This document shows positions 33,201 to 40,378 of a stretch of DNA of 49,111 bases, in pieces; the first letter of the stretch is position 1, and every line of letters starts with the position of its first letter. The stretch comes from Clostridiales bacterium (GTDB lineage: Bacteria > Bacillota > Clostridia > Christensenellales > Borkfalkiaceae): positions 1 to 49,111 of the forward strand of contig SVHY01000012.1 in the NCBI GenBank assembly GCA_015055545.1, given 5' to 3'. A model generated the notes under the pieces. It made no database searches, had not been told where the DNA came from, and saw only the letters and a program-made list of their open reading frames with translations. A program made the position numbers and the translations under genes.

Positions 33201-35119
33201 AGGGTATGTTCTACAATTGTAGAGAATTGACGGAAGTTACGCTGCCTGCGTTCGTAGGGAAAACGGTTACAGTCAACGGCGAGGATACCGTTGTATATAA
33301 TACGGTTGGCGCGCACGCGTTTAACGGCTGTGTTAGACTGAACCGCGCGACGAACTTAGATAAAGTTGCATATTTCGGCAATCAAGCCTTCTATAATACG
33401 TCGCTTACTACGCTTCCTCTCGTGAACGCGAAAGAAATCGGCGTGGGCGCGTTTGCAGACGAAAACGGAGAGGCGAAATATACGTCGCTTATAATGCCCG
33501 TTGTAGAAAAAATCGGTGCATACGCCTTCCTCAACGGTGGCGAAACGACGGTGGAACTCCCTGCAAGCGTGGAAGAAATCGGTTTTGGAGCGTTTGCTTC
33601 GTCCAAGAATTTAATTGGCTTTACCGTGGCTGACGGCAACGAGAAGTTTGTGGTAATGGACGCAGACGAAGAAGGGTACGGCGTGTTGTACCGCTATATT
33701 GACAAAGCGGCGAAAACGTACGAAATCGTATGCTATCCTGCTGCCCGTCAACAAGAGGCGGTAAACGAAGAAAAGACGTATAAAGTAGTGGACGGTACGT
33801 TGTACGTGCAATCGTCGGCGTTCTTGGATTTGAACGAGGGCGCGTTGGACGGTATCGTATTGCCGCATAGCTTAAACGTTATCGGCGACGAAGCGTTTTT
33901 CAACAGCGGAATTAAAAAATACACGTTCGAAAGCGTGCAAGCGCCTATCTTGGAAACGAGCTATCGCGACGAAGTTGCAGGCTGGGTGGAATCGATTGCC
34001 GACGAACAAGCCGCGTCCTATTATAAAGGATATTATTATACGAACTTCGAAACGTATTTCTATAATTTCACCGAGTTCAAAGGGGAAACGAGCGAACTGG
34101 AAATGTACTACCCCGTAAACGGAGTTGGTTACGATAACTACGTATACGGCAAATATTTCGGGGTAAGAAAGCAAACTGCCATTGTTATGACGGACGAAAC
34201 GCGTGCGTTTATGGATACGCTCAACGGGTTGCCTATGGAAGACATCCTTGCGATGGCGACGTGGGATAAAACGGACGAAGTGAAGAAAGCGGAAGCAGTT
34301 GCTTACGGTGAAGTGATTTCCCAATTGCGCGCTTCGTACGATTTGTTGTGTAAAGACGAGGGGCAAGCACCTTTCGTTCAAGAAAAAACGGCGGCGCTTT
34401 TGGCGGCGGAAACGGCAATTCGTCAAGCGAAAGTCAACTTTGGCTTGGGCGAAGAAATCACCAGCGTAAGACAGGACAGAACGTCGTTTAAAACGAAGTA
34501 CGTCGTTGGTGAAAAATTCGATATTACGGGTATGAAAGTTACCTTGTTGCCCTCGGGAAGAGTGGTGGATACTCAATATCTTACCTTGGTGAGCGATTAT
34601 AACCGCAATTTGACGATTGAAGACGACCACGTAAGGGTTCTTTACGACGACGGCGTTAGCAGTATCGAATTTAGGGTGGCGATTACCGTCACCGCGGCAA
34701 ACGCACCCGACGAAACTCCCGATACGCCCGACGTACCCGATGCGCCCGACGCGCCTGACGCGCCTTCCCCCGAAAAGGAGAACGCGCCTTGGTGGCTGTG
34801 GGTAGTAATCGGTGGCGGCGTGGCTCTGCTTGCTGGGGCGGCGGTGTTGACCGTCTTGCTTTTGAAAAAGAAAGGCAAAAAAGCGTTGAAAGAAACGACG
34901 GAAGAAACCGTTGCCGAAAACGCGGAAACGGAAGAAAGCGTTGTAGAAAACGCGGAAACGGAAGAAGCCGTTGTAGAAAACGCGAAAACGGAAGAAACCG
35001 TTGCTGAAAACGCGGAAACGGAAGAAACCGTTGCTGAAAACGCGAAAACGGAAGAAACCGTTGCTGAAAGCGCGGAAACGGAAGAAGCCGTTGTAGAAAA
35101 CGCGAAAACGGAAGAATAA
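27299..35119 (+). CDS. Giant membrane-anchored subtilisin-like (S8) protease with PA, Ig-like and BspA-type LRR domains
   Basis: The start at 27299 has GGGAGG just upstream. The product is 2606 residues. Order: signal peptide (1-33), I9-type propeptide (about 80-175), S8 catalytic domain with Asp225 (AILDTGLDY), His298 (NHGTHVAG) and Ser671 (SGTSMASPNMAG), interrupted by a PA domain (about 505-615); Fn3-like beta domains as in C5a-peptidase relatives; Big_2-like Ig domains (VSNRKGGVEKINVTV and VDDKGNVTTLKKG); then about 800 residues of LRR_5/BspA-like repeats (AFKNCKNLKTIDL, AFKGCESLTEIDL and similar); a Big_3-like domain; a Pro/Asp/Ala linker; a membrane helix (WLWVVIGGGVALLAGAAVLTVLLL) and a cytoplasmic repeat tail. 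It is likely a cell-surface protease with a binding stalk for host or dietary proteins; substrate unknown. Confidence 0.93.
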   Translation: MKKKTKRILCGLLSLGLASTLVVEQTLRLSASSGIDETPTTASAVTFKDVTGTMDTSALRESQLNESVLKNTDTTPTYETRTVMVTLSGDSLAEGSSTSVNAYLNTFTGQNHLSQIRKEQNAFLRALKSEGISYTEEDRYETVLNAVAIEVNTKYVSQIKRMSGVESVVITTSYAEPKTITSKANQEVFNATSVYKTGIYESNDFTDVNGSENDYGEGTVIAILDTGLDYTHEAFQRQPENPAWSNEDVSEKLNALNLRAESRSNGLETKDVYVSSKVPFAYDYADDDADVYPSYSNHGTHVAGIIGGYNENGYTDKDGNEITDQEFRGVVPDSQLVICKVFTDDLEDPELGGAQAEDIIAALEDCVMLDVDVINMSLGTSCGFSTTNDGDDEGEMLNAVYEAIAKEGISLVCAASNDYSAGYGGVFGTNLKQNPDSSTVGSPSTFASALSVASISGQESPYMIGLDKNGGEGNYIFFEESRDENSNPFDFVNQMLGEGKDEPITAEYVVIPGTGAMGHYSKAITDEFKANRAEGILSIALVKRGDSTFQEKVQLAKRMGADAIIVYNNVAGLIRMNLGEIEEDMRIPAVSIDMDAGNALIDALRDEKGNLPSLAVGKIKICRDTSAGPFMSEFSSWGPTHDLKLKPEITAHGGEITSTVPGGYGEQSGTSMASPNMAGVMSIIRNYIENTATTRALITEEGVVNNALVNRLANQLIMSTATMVRDQAGRPYSPRKQGAGLGSLDKVINQTSAYLWVNDADSDYRPKLEIGDDPQKSGIIEKDRLTFKITNFGASALGFTTNHLLFTETVAADKLAIAEQAHMLDDMAAKWYVNGDLISDGDAITVEAGQTATISVELELSADELAYLGTDNFPNGMYLEGFLQLKSTTQGQCDLSIPFLGFHGDWESATMLDYTAYDVAKDEADPSLEDSEKKQASVWATQPYSIYYNEKYILPMGSYVYLVDEHNDDPVYTDEKFNAISRYNTYYGDDNAKNYLTTTGIKAVYAGLLRNARLVTYSLTNVETGEAVFVDKEINRVGKAYAGGGQAVPGNVEVELYPEEYGLLANGQYRMDFTFYMNDPDKYDVFATVGTSVYPEGVNPNNMKEEYSFTFTVDYDAPVLEDARIRYKTIKDSNGKEKQSIYLDLDVYDNHYAQAVMLCYPKTNSEGELVLQLATDYATPVRSKTKNGTTTVSIEITDIYEQYGNQLYVQIDDYAVNSCLYQLDLDAMHAGQLPETDGFALADGEKNLTLDIYEAHKVSLVYEGTADVSNFSWTTDSPSVAQVKDGEIVGLSAGTATISVSNRKGGVEKINVTVTNTVKSIPEPSISFGVIKTAGEALSKAEGMVEVNAGQTMELQLLTDPWYHPMTGLTVQWKSHDENVATVDDKGNVTTLKKGIVAIEAKLYRGNIPTMNIATVTLDVVDEFDVSNYILYDYNGVGYSTDKDDGVLWIPTDMNIMYIGEDAFKDNDNVKAVVIPASVVQIQEGAFENCSALEAVYFVSTKHRETVEGGVKKIDQTIDWADCSLIHAGAFKNCKNLKTIDLTNAKTITVAQDCFLDCISLQKIEKMNNIGTMYHRAFKGCESLTEIDLTGTFVMGDNVFEGCTGIDSIQTGRFTVIGKEAFKNCTGLRDKLVLQTPNIGEGAFSGCEYLSGIEFRSPVGVTLEFDIGERAFENCGKKSRYGFTVDFGGEIIRTIGKNAFAGCGIEQINIDDTFDYDALRLGGMSFEDITVSLAAGYDGAKYAMEDGAIYTQDKSKLLLVNTSLTGAFQIPASVTEIGSYAFANSNLTTITFENPANITKLGEGAFYGAKIKNIDLSGVAVAEIPAYAFYETYVSSITLNAATKSVGDYAFAYSAIHSGDFTAVETLGNYVFTNCNALQKLTTAQETDALALGTSLTTFGDGVFAYCTALQSAELPSLTKMGAYTFIGASRLTTATFADGATATGEYTFANSGIKSFVFTDGQTGVGEGMFYNCRELTEVTLPAFVGKTVTVNGEDTVVYNTVGAHAFNGCVRLNRATNLDKVAYFGNQAFYNTSLTTLPLVNAKEIGVGAFADENGEAKYTSLIMPVVEKIGAYAFLNGGETTVELPASVEEIGFGAFASSKNLIGFTVADGNEKFVVMDADEEGYGVLYRYIDKAAKTYEIVCYPAARQQEAVNEEKTYKVVDGTLYVQSSAFLDLNEGALDGIVLPHSLNVIGDEAFFNSGIKKYTFESVQAPILETSYRDEVAGWVESIADEQAASYYKGYYYTNFETYFYNFTEFKGETSELEMYYPVNGVGYDNYVYGKYFGVRKQTAIVMTDETRAFMDTLNGLPMEDILAMATWDKTDEVKKAEAVAYGEVISQLRASYDLLCKDEGQAPFVQEKTAALLAAETAIRQAKVNFGLGEEITSVRQDRTSFKTKYVVGEKFDITGMKVTLLPSGRVVDTQYLTLVSDYNRNLTIEDDHVRVLYDDGVSSIEFRVAITVTAANAPDETPDTPDVPDAPDAPDAPSPEKENAPWWLWVVIGGGVALLAGAAVLTVLLLKKKGKKALKETTEETVAENAETEESVVENAETEEAVVENAKTEETVAENAETEETVAENAKTEETVAESAETEEAVVENAKTEE
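34901..35110 (+). repeat. Seven tandem 30-bp repeats coding the acidic cytoplasmic tail
   Basis: Units of ten residues (E-E-T-V-A-E-N-A-E-T and variants with S/A-V-V) start at 34901 and repeat every 30 bases up to 35110, after which only two codons and the stop follow. They lie on the cytoplasmic side of the membrane helix. The near-identity of units suggests copy-number variation between strains. Confidence 0.93.
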
Positions 35120-35130
35120 GAAAAAGATAA

Positions 35131-35157
35131 AAAGACGACGGCAACGTCGTCTTTTTT
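35131..35157 (+). terminator. Intrinsic terminator after the subtilisin-like gene
   Basis: AAAGACGACG (35131-35140), loop GCAA, CGTCGTCTTT (35145-35154), then TTT. Confidence 0.92.
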
Positions 35158-35215
35158 ATCGTGTTTTTTCCCTAAAAAAATCCCCGCGAAAAAACAAATA
35201 GGTAAAATAAATCAC

Positions 35216-35244
35216 TTGACTTGCTGAAAAAAGAGGAGTATAAT
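35216..35244 (+). promoter_or_regulatory. Promoter of the large cysteine-rich lipoprotein gene
   Basis: TTGACT (35216-35221), a 17-bp spacer and TATAAT (35239-35244), with a start near 35251, at the edge of the palindrome that follows. Confidence 0.8.
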
Positions 35245-35250
35245 GAATAT

Positions 35251-35269
35251 AATGTTATTACATAACATT
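35251..35269. promoter_or_regulatory. Perfect palindrome at the transcription start, probable operator
   Basis: AATGTTATTACATAACATT has 8-base arms around TAC with no mismatch. It begins where transcription from the adjacent promoter should start, so a dimeric repressor bound here would block it. The cognate regulator is not identifiable; none is encoded next to it. Confidence 0.6.
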
Positions 35270-35304
35270 GTTGGGAAAATAATTATTTAATGGAGGGTTT
35301 CTCA

Positions 35305-38300
35305 ATGAAAGAAAAATTGAGAAGGACATTGGCGCTCTTGTGCGGTAGCATTATGCTGGGCTCAGGGGTAGTAGGTCTTGCGGCGTGCGATGGCTGTGGC
35401 GACGACAACGGTGACAACGGCGGCAATAATCCCTGTTCACACCAATGGGACGACGGAGTTGAATCGGTAGCGGCAACGTGTTCTAACGACGGTAAAATGT
35501 TGTACACGTGTAAGCTTTGCGATGCAACGAAGACGGAAACGATTGCCGGCGGACACATTTACGAAGAAGCAACGATTGTTGCTACTTGTCTTCGCGACGG
35601 TTCGACGACGTACACTTGTTCGCGTTGTAACGACACGTACAGAAACATCACGTCCCGTGCCACCGGTCACAATACGGTTGGCGCCGTTTGGACGGAAACG
35701 GAAGAACAGGTGGAAGGTTGCACATACAATCACGTAGAAACGACCACGTGTAAAACTTGTAGTGCGGAAGTCGAACACAAAGAAGCGTATGAAAACCATA
35801 CGTGGTCGGTTGCGATTACGACGGTAGCTACTTGTACGACGCCCGGTGAAAAGACGTACAGCTGTTCCGGTTGTGACGCGGAAACCACGGCGGAATACAC
35901 GGACGCTAACGCGCACAAATGGGTAGAAAGCGCTACGCAATCTGCAACGGAAAACGTAATCACGTACGTTTGCGATAACGAAGGTTGCGGAAGCACGAAG
36001 ACGGTATTCTCCGCGAAAGAAGAAGTGGCGGCTACCGTACCTGCGGCGGCTTTACAAGAAGCTGGAGAAGTAGAGTTGAAAAACGCAGCGATTAAGTTGG
36101 ACGACAGCGTATTAAACCAACTTGGCGGCGAAGACGTTTCCATTTCCGTTGATACGGTGGACGTATCTTCCGTACAACTCAGCCCCGAAGACGCTGAAAA
36201 AATTGGCAACGCGCCCATTTTCAATTTCGAAATGTCCAAGGGTAGCAACGCGGTAAGCAATTTCGACGGCAAATTGACGATTACCGTGCCTTATACGTTG
36301 ACGGATGGGGAAGACCCTGACAACATCGCTATTTGGTACATAGACGATAACGGCACGACGCAAACGATTGCGGCTACGTATTCGTATAATGAAGTAGAAG
36401 AGCAAGGTTACGCTACGTTCGAAACGAACCACTTCTCTTATTACACGGTTGTACGTATGACGCCTGCAGAACGCTGCGGTTTCTACGGCCACGAAAATGA
36501 AACGAGGGTTGTGCCTGCTTCCTGTAATCAAGAAGGTTACACCGTAACGGAATGTAAGAGATGCCACAAGATTACCCGTGACAACTTCACGCAACCTTTG
36601 ACGCATAACTACGTTGGCGCAAAAGTAGAAGCTACTTGCTCGGCGAAAGGTTATACGACGTATACTTGTGAAAACTGTGGGGATAAATACCTTAGCGATT
36701 ACGTAAATCAATTGGCGCATACGTTTGTAGAAACGACGAAAGAGCCTACGTGTACGTCGAAGGGGTATACCTCGCACGTATGTAGCGTATGTCAATATTC
36801 TTACACGGATAAAGAAACGGATATGACGGCGCATACCTATAAAGACGGCGCTTGTAGCGTTTGCGGTAGAAAAGACCCTAACGAAACGGGTAATTTCTAT
36901 TTCAACCTTGTAGAAAGCGTCTTGACGGCGAATACCTATTACGTAGAAATGGAAGACATTTCCGTGGAATCGCATATGGGTACGGACGTTATGATTGAAA
37001 AAATCGACGTTGCGAAGGTGGTTGTAGGCGTAGACGAAAACGGGCTTGTCGGCAAAGGTCAAACGGTTGTTACGATGACGGAATCGTATAACGGTATCGA
37101 TTACACGACGACGCAAGACGGCATTATCGTATTGCGCGACGGTATGATTTATATCTACACGACGGCAACGGAAGAAAACGACGGCGAGAAAGAATCCTAC
37201 AAGTTGGTTAACTGGGTAGACCAAAGCGAAATTTTCGGCGGCGAAATTCCCACGGACGTTCCTATGAATTCGTGGGTAGGCTTGTTGGAAGCGAATATGG
37301 AAAACTTCACTTCGTTGATTACGGGTATCCAAAATCAAGCAAACAGCCCGTTGAATAACGTAATCAAGAACGTCGTAGAATATTTCTTCGCAAAAGAAAG
37401 CACCACGGACGGCTACGTATTCACGTTGGATAAATCGCGCGCAAGCGCAATCTATACGACGTTGACGTCGACGAAGATGGCAAATGTCTTTGATTCTATG
37501 TTCGGCGAAGGCGCGTTTGACGCAACGGTGGCATATTTGAAAGAGATGTTGAATATGACTGCAACCGAATTGGAAGCAGACGTTGTTACCGAACTTGCTC
37601 GTTGGGGCATCAACAAAGATACGTTGTACGCCATTATCGAAAACGTTATCAACGCGATGCAACCTGCTCCCGAAGGAGCTCCTGCACAAAAAATAACCGT
37701 TGCAGATATGCTTGAAGGCTACTTTGGCGAAAGCAAATTGTACGAAATCATCAACCAATATGCGGGCATGGAAATGGCTTTGACGGATTACACCGCGATG
37801 ATTGACCAGTACGCTGGTATGGTAAAGCAAAGCACCGCGCTTGAATTTATTGCTCCGTTCATTGCGGACATGGGCGATATTGAAATTACGGACGAAATGG
37901 TGGATTCTATCGGCGAAATGATAGAAGACTACGTTGACAAATTGGAAAATTCCTACGTGAAGTTCACGACGGATAAAGCTGGTTGGTTGATGTCGGTGGA
38001 GATTAGCATTGACGAATTCTTGGTAGAAATGGGCGAAAACAACAACGTATTCGTTGACGGCGATATCTCCTACGTTATCAACGGCAACTTTGCGGATAGT
38101 TTCGATTTCGTAGTCAATGAAATCAATAAAATACAAGGCATTACGGAAATGGAAGGCGCGAAAGACGCTGGAGATATGATACTCTTCACTCTGGGCGACG
38201 ATACGTACGCTTGGGTGAAAGAAGATGCTTCTTTCGTAAGTGAATGGGCGCCTCCTACGATGTTTGAAGAAGACAGCGTGGAAGTGGTAGAAGAAAACGT

Positions 38301-40152
38301 TACCTATGAAGGTCAGCTTTGTGACAAGATTCAAGTATACGTCGTTGCGCTTTACAAAATGGATAAAGACGTGATGGCGTCTGCAAAAGAAGATTGCTAC
38401 GGCTGGTGGGCAATGAACCATTGTGATTTCCGTGCGGATTGGATTACGCCTGTATACGTTTGGAAGAATACGTCCGGCGATATCGTTGGGATGGAAGTGA
38501 TTGCACCCTCGACGGACAACGGCGGCAACAACGGTAACAGCGGCAACAACGGTGGCAGCGGCGACTACGGTGGCAGCGACTACGGTGGCAGCGGTATCAT
38601 AGACGGTGGTTCGTCCGACAAACTTCCCACGAAGGCATACATTGATTCTTATCGTTTCTCTTTCAGCACGAACCTTTATTACAACCCCGACACGGGCGCG
38701 TACGACACGAACACGCATCACAACTACGTTTTGGTTGAAACGATTGAAGAAAACGGCTGTGAAAAAGGCAAACACATTTTCGAATGCTCCGTTTGCGGCA
38801 ACAGCGTAACGGAAACGTTCGGCGAAGGTCACGTACGCGTATACGAAGCGAAGTTGAAAGCAGGTGCAACCAGCTGTGAAGACGGCGCAATCGTGACGAC
38901 GAAATGTACGAAATGTAACGAAGTGCTTGGCACGCGTGAAATTTCTTGGCATAACACGTACGAAAAGAAAGTTCTCGTAGGGCACAGCGACGAATGCGGC
39001 GATATCTATTACGTATATTACGAATGCGCTTGCGGTGAGGAAAATTACAACAGACACGTTGTTAGTGATTGCCCGTTCGACCACGTTTGGGATGACAGTG
39101 ATTATAATACGTACGTCTATAGATGTCCGGTTGAAGGTTGCGGCTATACGTATACGCGTAACGAAAAAGGCGAATATAGAAGAGAAAACGGCGTTTGTTA
39201 TTACTTTGATATAGAAACGTATCGTTTCGGCGTAAAGGCGGATGGCTCTTACGATAAGGAATACGTATATACGGATAAATGGCAAAGCCACAACGAAAAG
39301 TTTGAGTATAATACGGACAAAGACGGATATTATATTGAGAAACGTACGTGCCAAATGTGCGGTTTAGTAACGTCGCACACCAAGAGTAAAAGCGACGAGT
39401 TCGGCAGAGAGATTTATTACGAAAACCTGTTGACCGGTTATAAATACGTACGCGTATACGACGCAAATTGTAACTATACGGAAACGACGACGTATGAAGA
39501 TGGTAGCACGGACGTGAGCTATGGCACGAACCATTATTGGAGATGGGATTATATTGATAAGAGCTGCACGCAATATTATCAATACGGACAATATTGTTAC
39601 ATTTGCGGTGAAACGGAAGACCTTAGCTGGCACAGCCCCGAACACGGCGATTGGTGTAACGGCTATTATCAAGGCCACGAATATTATTGGAACGGCGAAA
39701 CGTACGTTTGCTACGATTGCGACACGGAAAACAAACTTGGCGCAGACGGCTTGATTGCTTTGGAAGACCGTTACGACGGCACGACGATTAAGGTTGGCTA
39801 TTACAACTATCGCGATGTGAATATGGACGAGGTAGAAATCGAGGTAATACTCAACTTTGACGAAGAAGGGGATGGGTATAAATTGAACGACGAAGTGTTC
39901 ACGAATACCGACACCACTCCCGACGACGGCTACGATATCGACAATAATTATCAAACGTATGATAAAGAATCTGGTATCATTACCATTGATATGACTATGT
40001 TATATAATTCGATTGATAATTATAACGCATTGTTCGAACAAGTTGAAACGGTATCCGTAGTATTCTGGGTATTGCAAGAAAGCGTAACGGGAGGCGAACC
40101 TACTTACCTTGCGCACGCAATCACCTTCGAGATGGCGGAGCTTGGCTGGTAA
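35305..40152 (+). CDS. Very large lipoprotein with repeated CxxC (zinc-ribbon-like) modules
   Basis: The start at 35305 has TGGAGGG upstream; the 1615-residue product opens with a lipoprotein signal (GVVGLAAC, lipid on Cys28) followed by a Gly/Asn/Asp linker. The N-terminal 200 residues repeat a module of the form H-x-W/Y...ATC...G...YTC-x2-C. After a beta domain (about 250-370) come three more such modules (about 390-540), a mostly helical central part (about 545-1060), a Gly/Asn/Ser-rich linker, and a third, Tyr-rich block of CxxC modules (about 1110-1490). The modules resemble zinc-ribbon-like repeats widespread in exported proteins of gut Clostridia. No enzyme motif or sortase signal was seen. 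Function unknown; attachment to the membrane surface is predicted. Confidence 0.85.
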   Translation: MKEKLRRTLALLCGSIMLGSGVVGLAACDGCGDDNGDNGGNNPCSHQWDDGVESVAATCSNDGKMLYTCKLCDATKTETIAGGHIYEEATIVATCLRDGSTTYTCSRCNDTYRNITSRATGHNTVGAVWTETEEQVEGCTYNHVETTTCKTCSAEVEHKEAYENHTWSVAITTVATCTTPGEKTYSCSGCDAETTAEYTDANAHKWVESATQSATENVITYVCDNEGCGSTKTVFSAKEEVAATVPAAALQEAGEVELKNAAIKLDDSVLNQLGGEDVSISVDTVDVSSVQLSPEDAEKIGNAPIFNFEMSKGSNAVSNFDGKLTITVPYTLTDGEDPDNIAIWYIDDNGTTQTIAATYSYNEVEEQGYATFETNHFSYYTVVRMTPAERCGFYGHENETRVVPASCNQEGYTVTECKRCHKITRDNFTQPLTHNYVGAKVEATCSAKGYTTYTCENCGDKYLSDYVNQLAHTFVETTKEPTCTSKGYTSHVCSVCQYSYTDKETDMTAHTYKDGACSVCGRKDPNETGNFYFNLVESVLTANTYYVEMEDISVESHMGTDVMIEKIDVAKVVVGVDENGLVGKGQTVVTMTESYNGIDYTTTQDGIIVLRDGMIYIYTTATEENDGEKESYKLVNWVDQSEIFGGEIPTDVPMNSWVGLLEANMENFTSLITGIQNQANSPLNNVIKNVVEYFFAKESTTDGYVFTLDKSRASAIYTTLTSTKMANVFDSMFGEGAFDATVAYLKEMLNMTATELEADVVTELARWGINKDTLYAIIENVINAMQPAPEGAPAQKITVADMLEGYFGESKLYEIINQYAGMEMALTDYTAMIDQYAGMVKQSTALEFIAPFIADMGDIEITDEMVDSIGEMIEDYVDKLENSYVKFTTDKAGWLMSVEISIDEFLVEMGENNNVFVDGDISYVINGNFADSFDFVVNEINKIQGITEMEGAKDAGDMILFTLGDDTYAWVKEDASFVSEWAPPTMFEEDSVEVVEENVTYEGQLCDKIQVYVVALYKMDKDVMASAKEDCYGWWAMNHCDFRADWITPVYVWKNTSGDIVGMEVIAPSTDNGGNNGNSGNNGGSGDYGGSDYGGSGIIDGGSSDKLPTKAYIDSYRFSFSTNLYYNPDTGAYDTNTHHNYVLVETIEENGCEKGKHIFECSVCGNSVTETFGEGHVRVYEAKLKAGATSCEDGAIVTTKCTKCNEVLGTREISWHNTYEKKVLVGHSDECGDIYYVYYECACGEENYNRHVVSDCPFDHVWDDSDYNTYVYRCPVEGCGYTYTRNEKGEYRRENGVCYYFDIETYRFGVKADGSYDKEYVYTDKWQSHNEKFEYNTDKDGYYIEKRTCQMCGLVTSHTKSKSDEFGREIYYENLLTGYKYVRVYDANCNYTETTTYEDGSTDVSYGTNHYWRWDYIDKSCTQYYQYGQYCYICGETEDLSWHSPEHGDWCNGYYQGHEYYWNGETYVCYDCDTENKLGADGLIALEDRYDGTTIKVGYYNYRDVNMDEVEIEVILNFDEEGDGYKLNDEVFTNTDTTPDDGYDIDNNYQTYDKESGIITIDMTMLYNSIDNYNALFEQVETVSVVFWVLQESVTGGEPTYLAHAITFEMAELGW

Positions 40153-40171
40153 GCCGTTAAAACAAACGAAA

Positions 40172-40207
40172 ACCCTGAAAGGCAAATTGCCTTTCAGGGT
40201 ATTTTTT
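40172..40207 (+). terminator. Intrinsic terminator after the cysteine-rich lipoprotein gene
   Basis: ACCCTGAAAGGCAA (40172-40185) pairs with TTGCCTTTCAGGGT (40187-40200) and is followed by ATTTTTTT. Confidence 0.92.
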
Positions 40208-40287
40208 TGCGGCAAAGCAGAAGGCGTTTTTTGGGCGATAATTCGCCTATTTCTATTCGTCTTGGTTGGTTATTCAAAGAAAGATAA

Positions 40288-40358
40288 AACGCCCCAAAAA
40301 AGGGCGTTAAAAGGCGTTTAATAAACAACCGTCCCAAGCGATTAAGCTTGGGACGGTT
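40288..40358 (-). terminator. Hairpins in the convergent gap, probable terminator of the minus-strand lipoprotein gene
   Basis: AACCGTCCCAAGC (40327-40339) pairs with 40346-40358 over a 6-base loop; a second dyad AACGCCC/GGGCGTT (40288-40308) follows on the minus strand. The T-run is poor on the minus side and strong on the plus side (GGTTTTTTT after 40360), so the larger hairpin may stop transcripts from both directions. Confidence 0.65.
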
Positions 40359-40378
40359 ATGGTTTTTTTACGATTTTT

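Noticed and set aside
34689-35144. Antisense frame with FRQRFLPFPRF-type repeats
   Set aside because: It is the mirror of the 30-bp repeats coding the protease tail and has no start context.
36112-39354. Long antisense open frame (over 1000 codons) opposite the cysteine-rich lipoprotein
   Set aside because: The sense frame has a ribosome site, lipoprotein signal and repeat modules. The antisense frame gives a low-complexity Arg/Phe/Val-rich product without a start signal, an effect of the sense codon bias.
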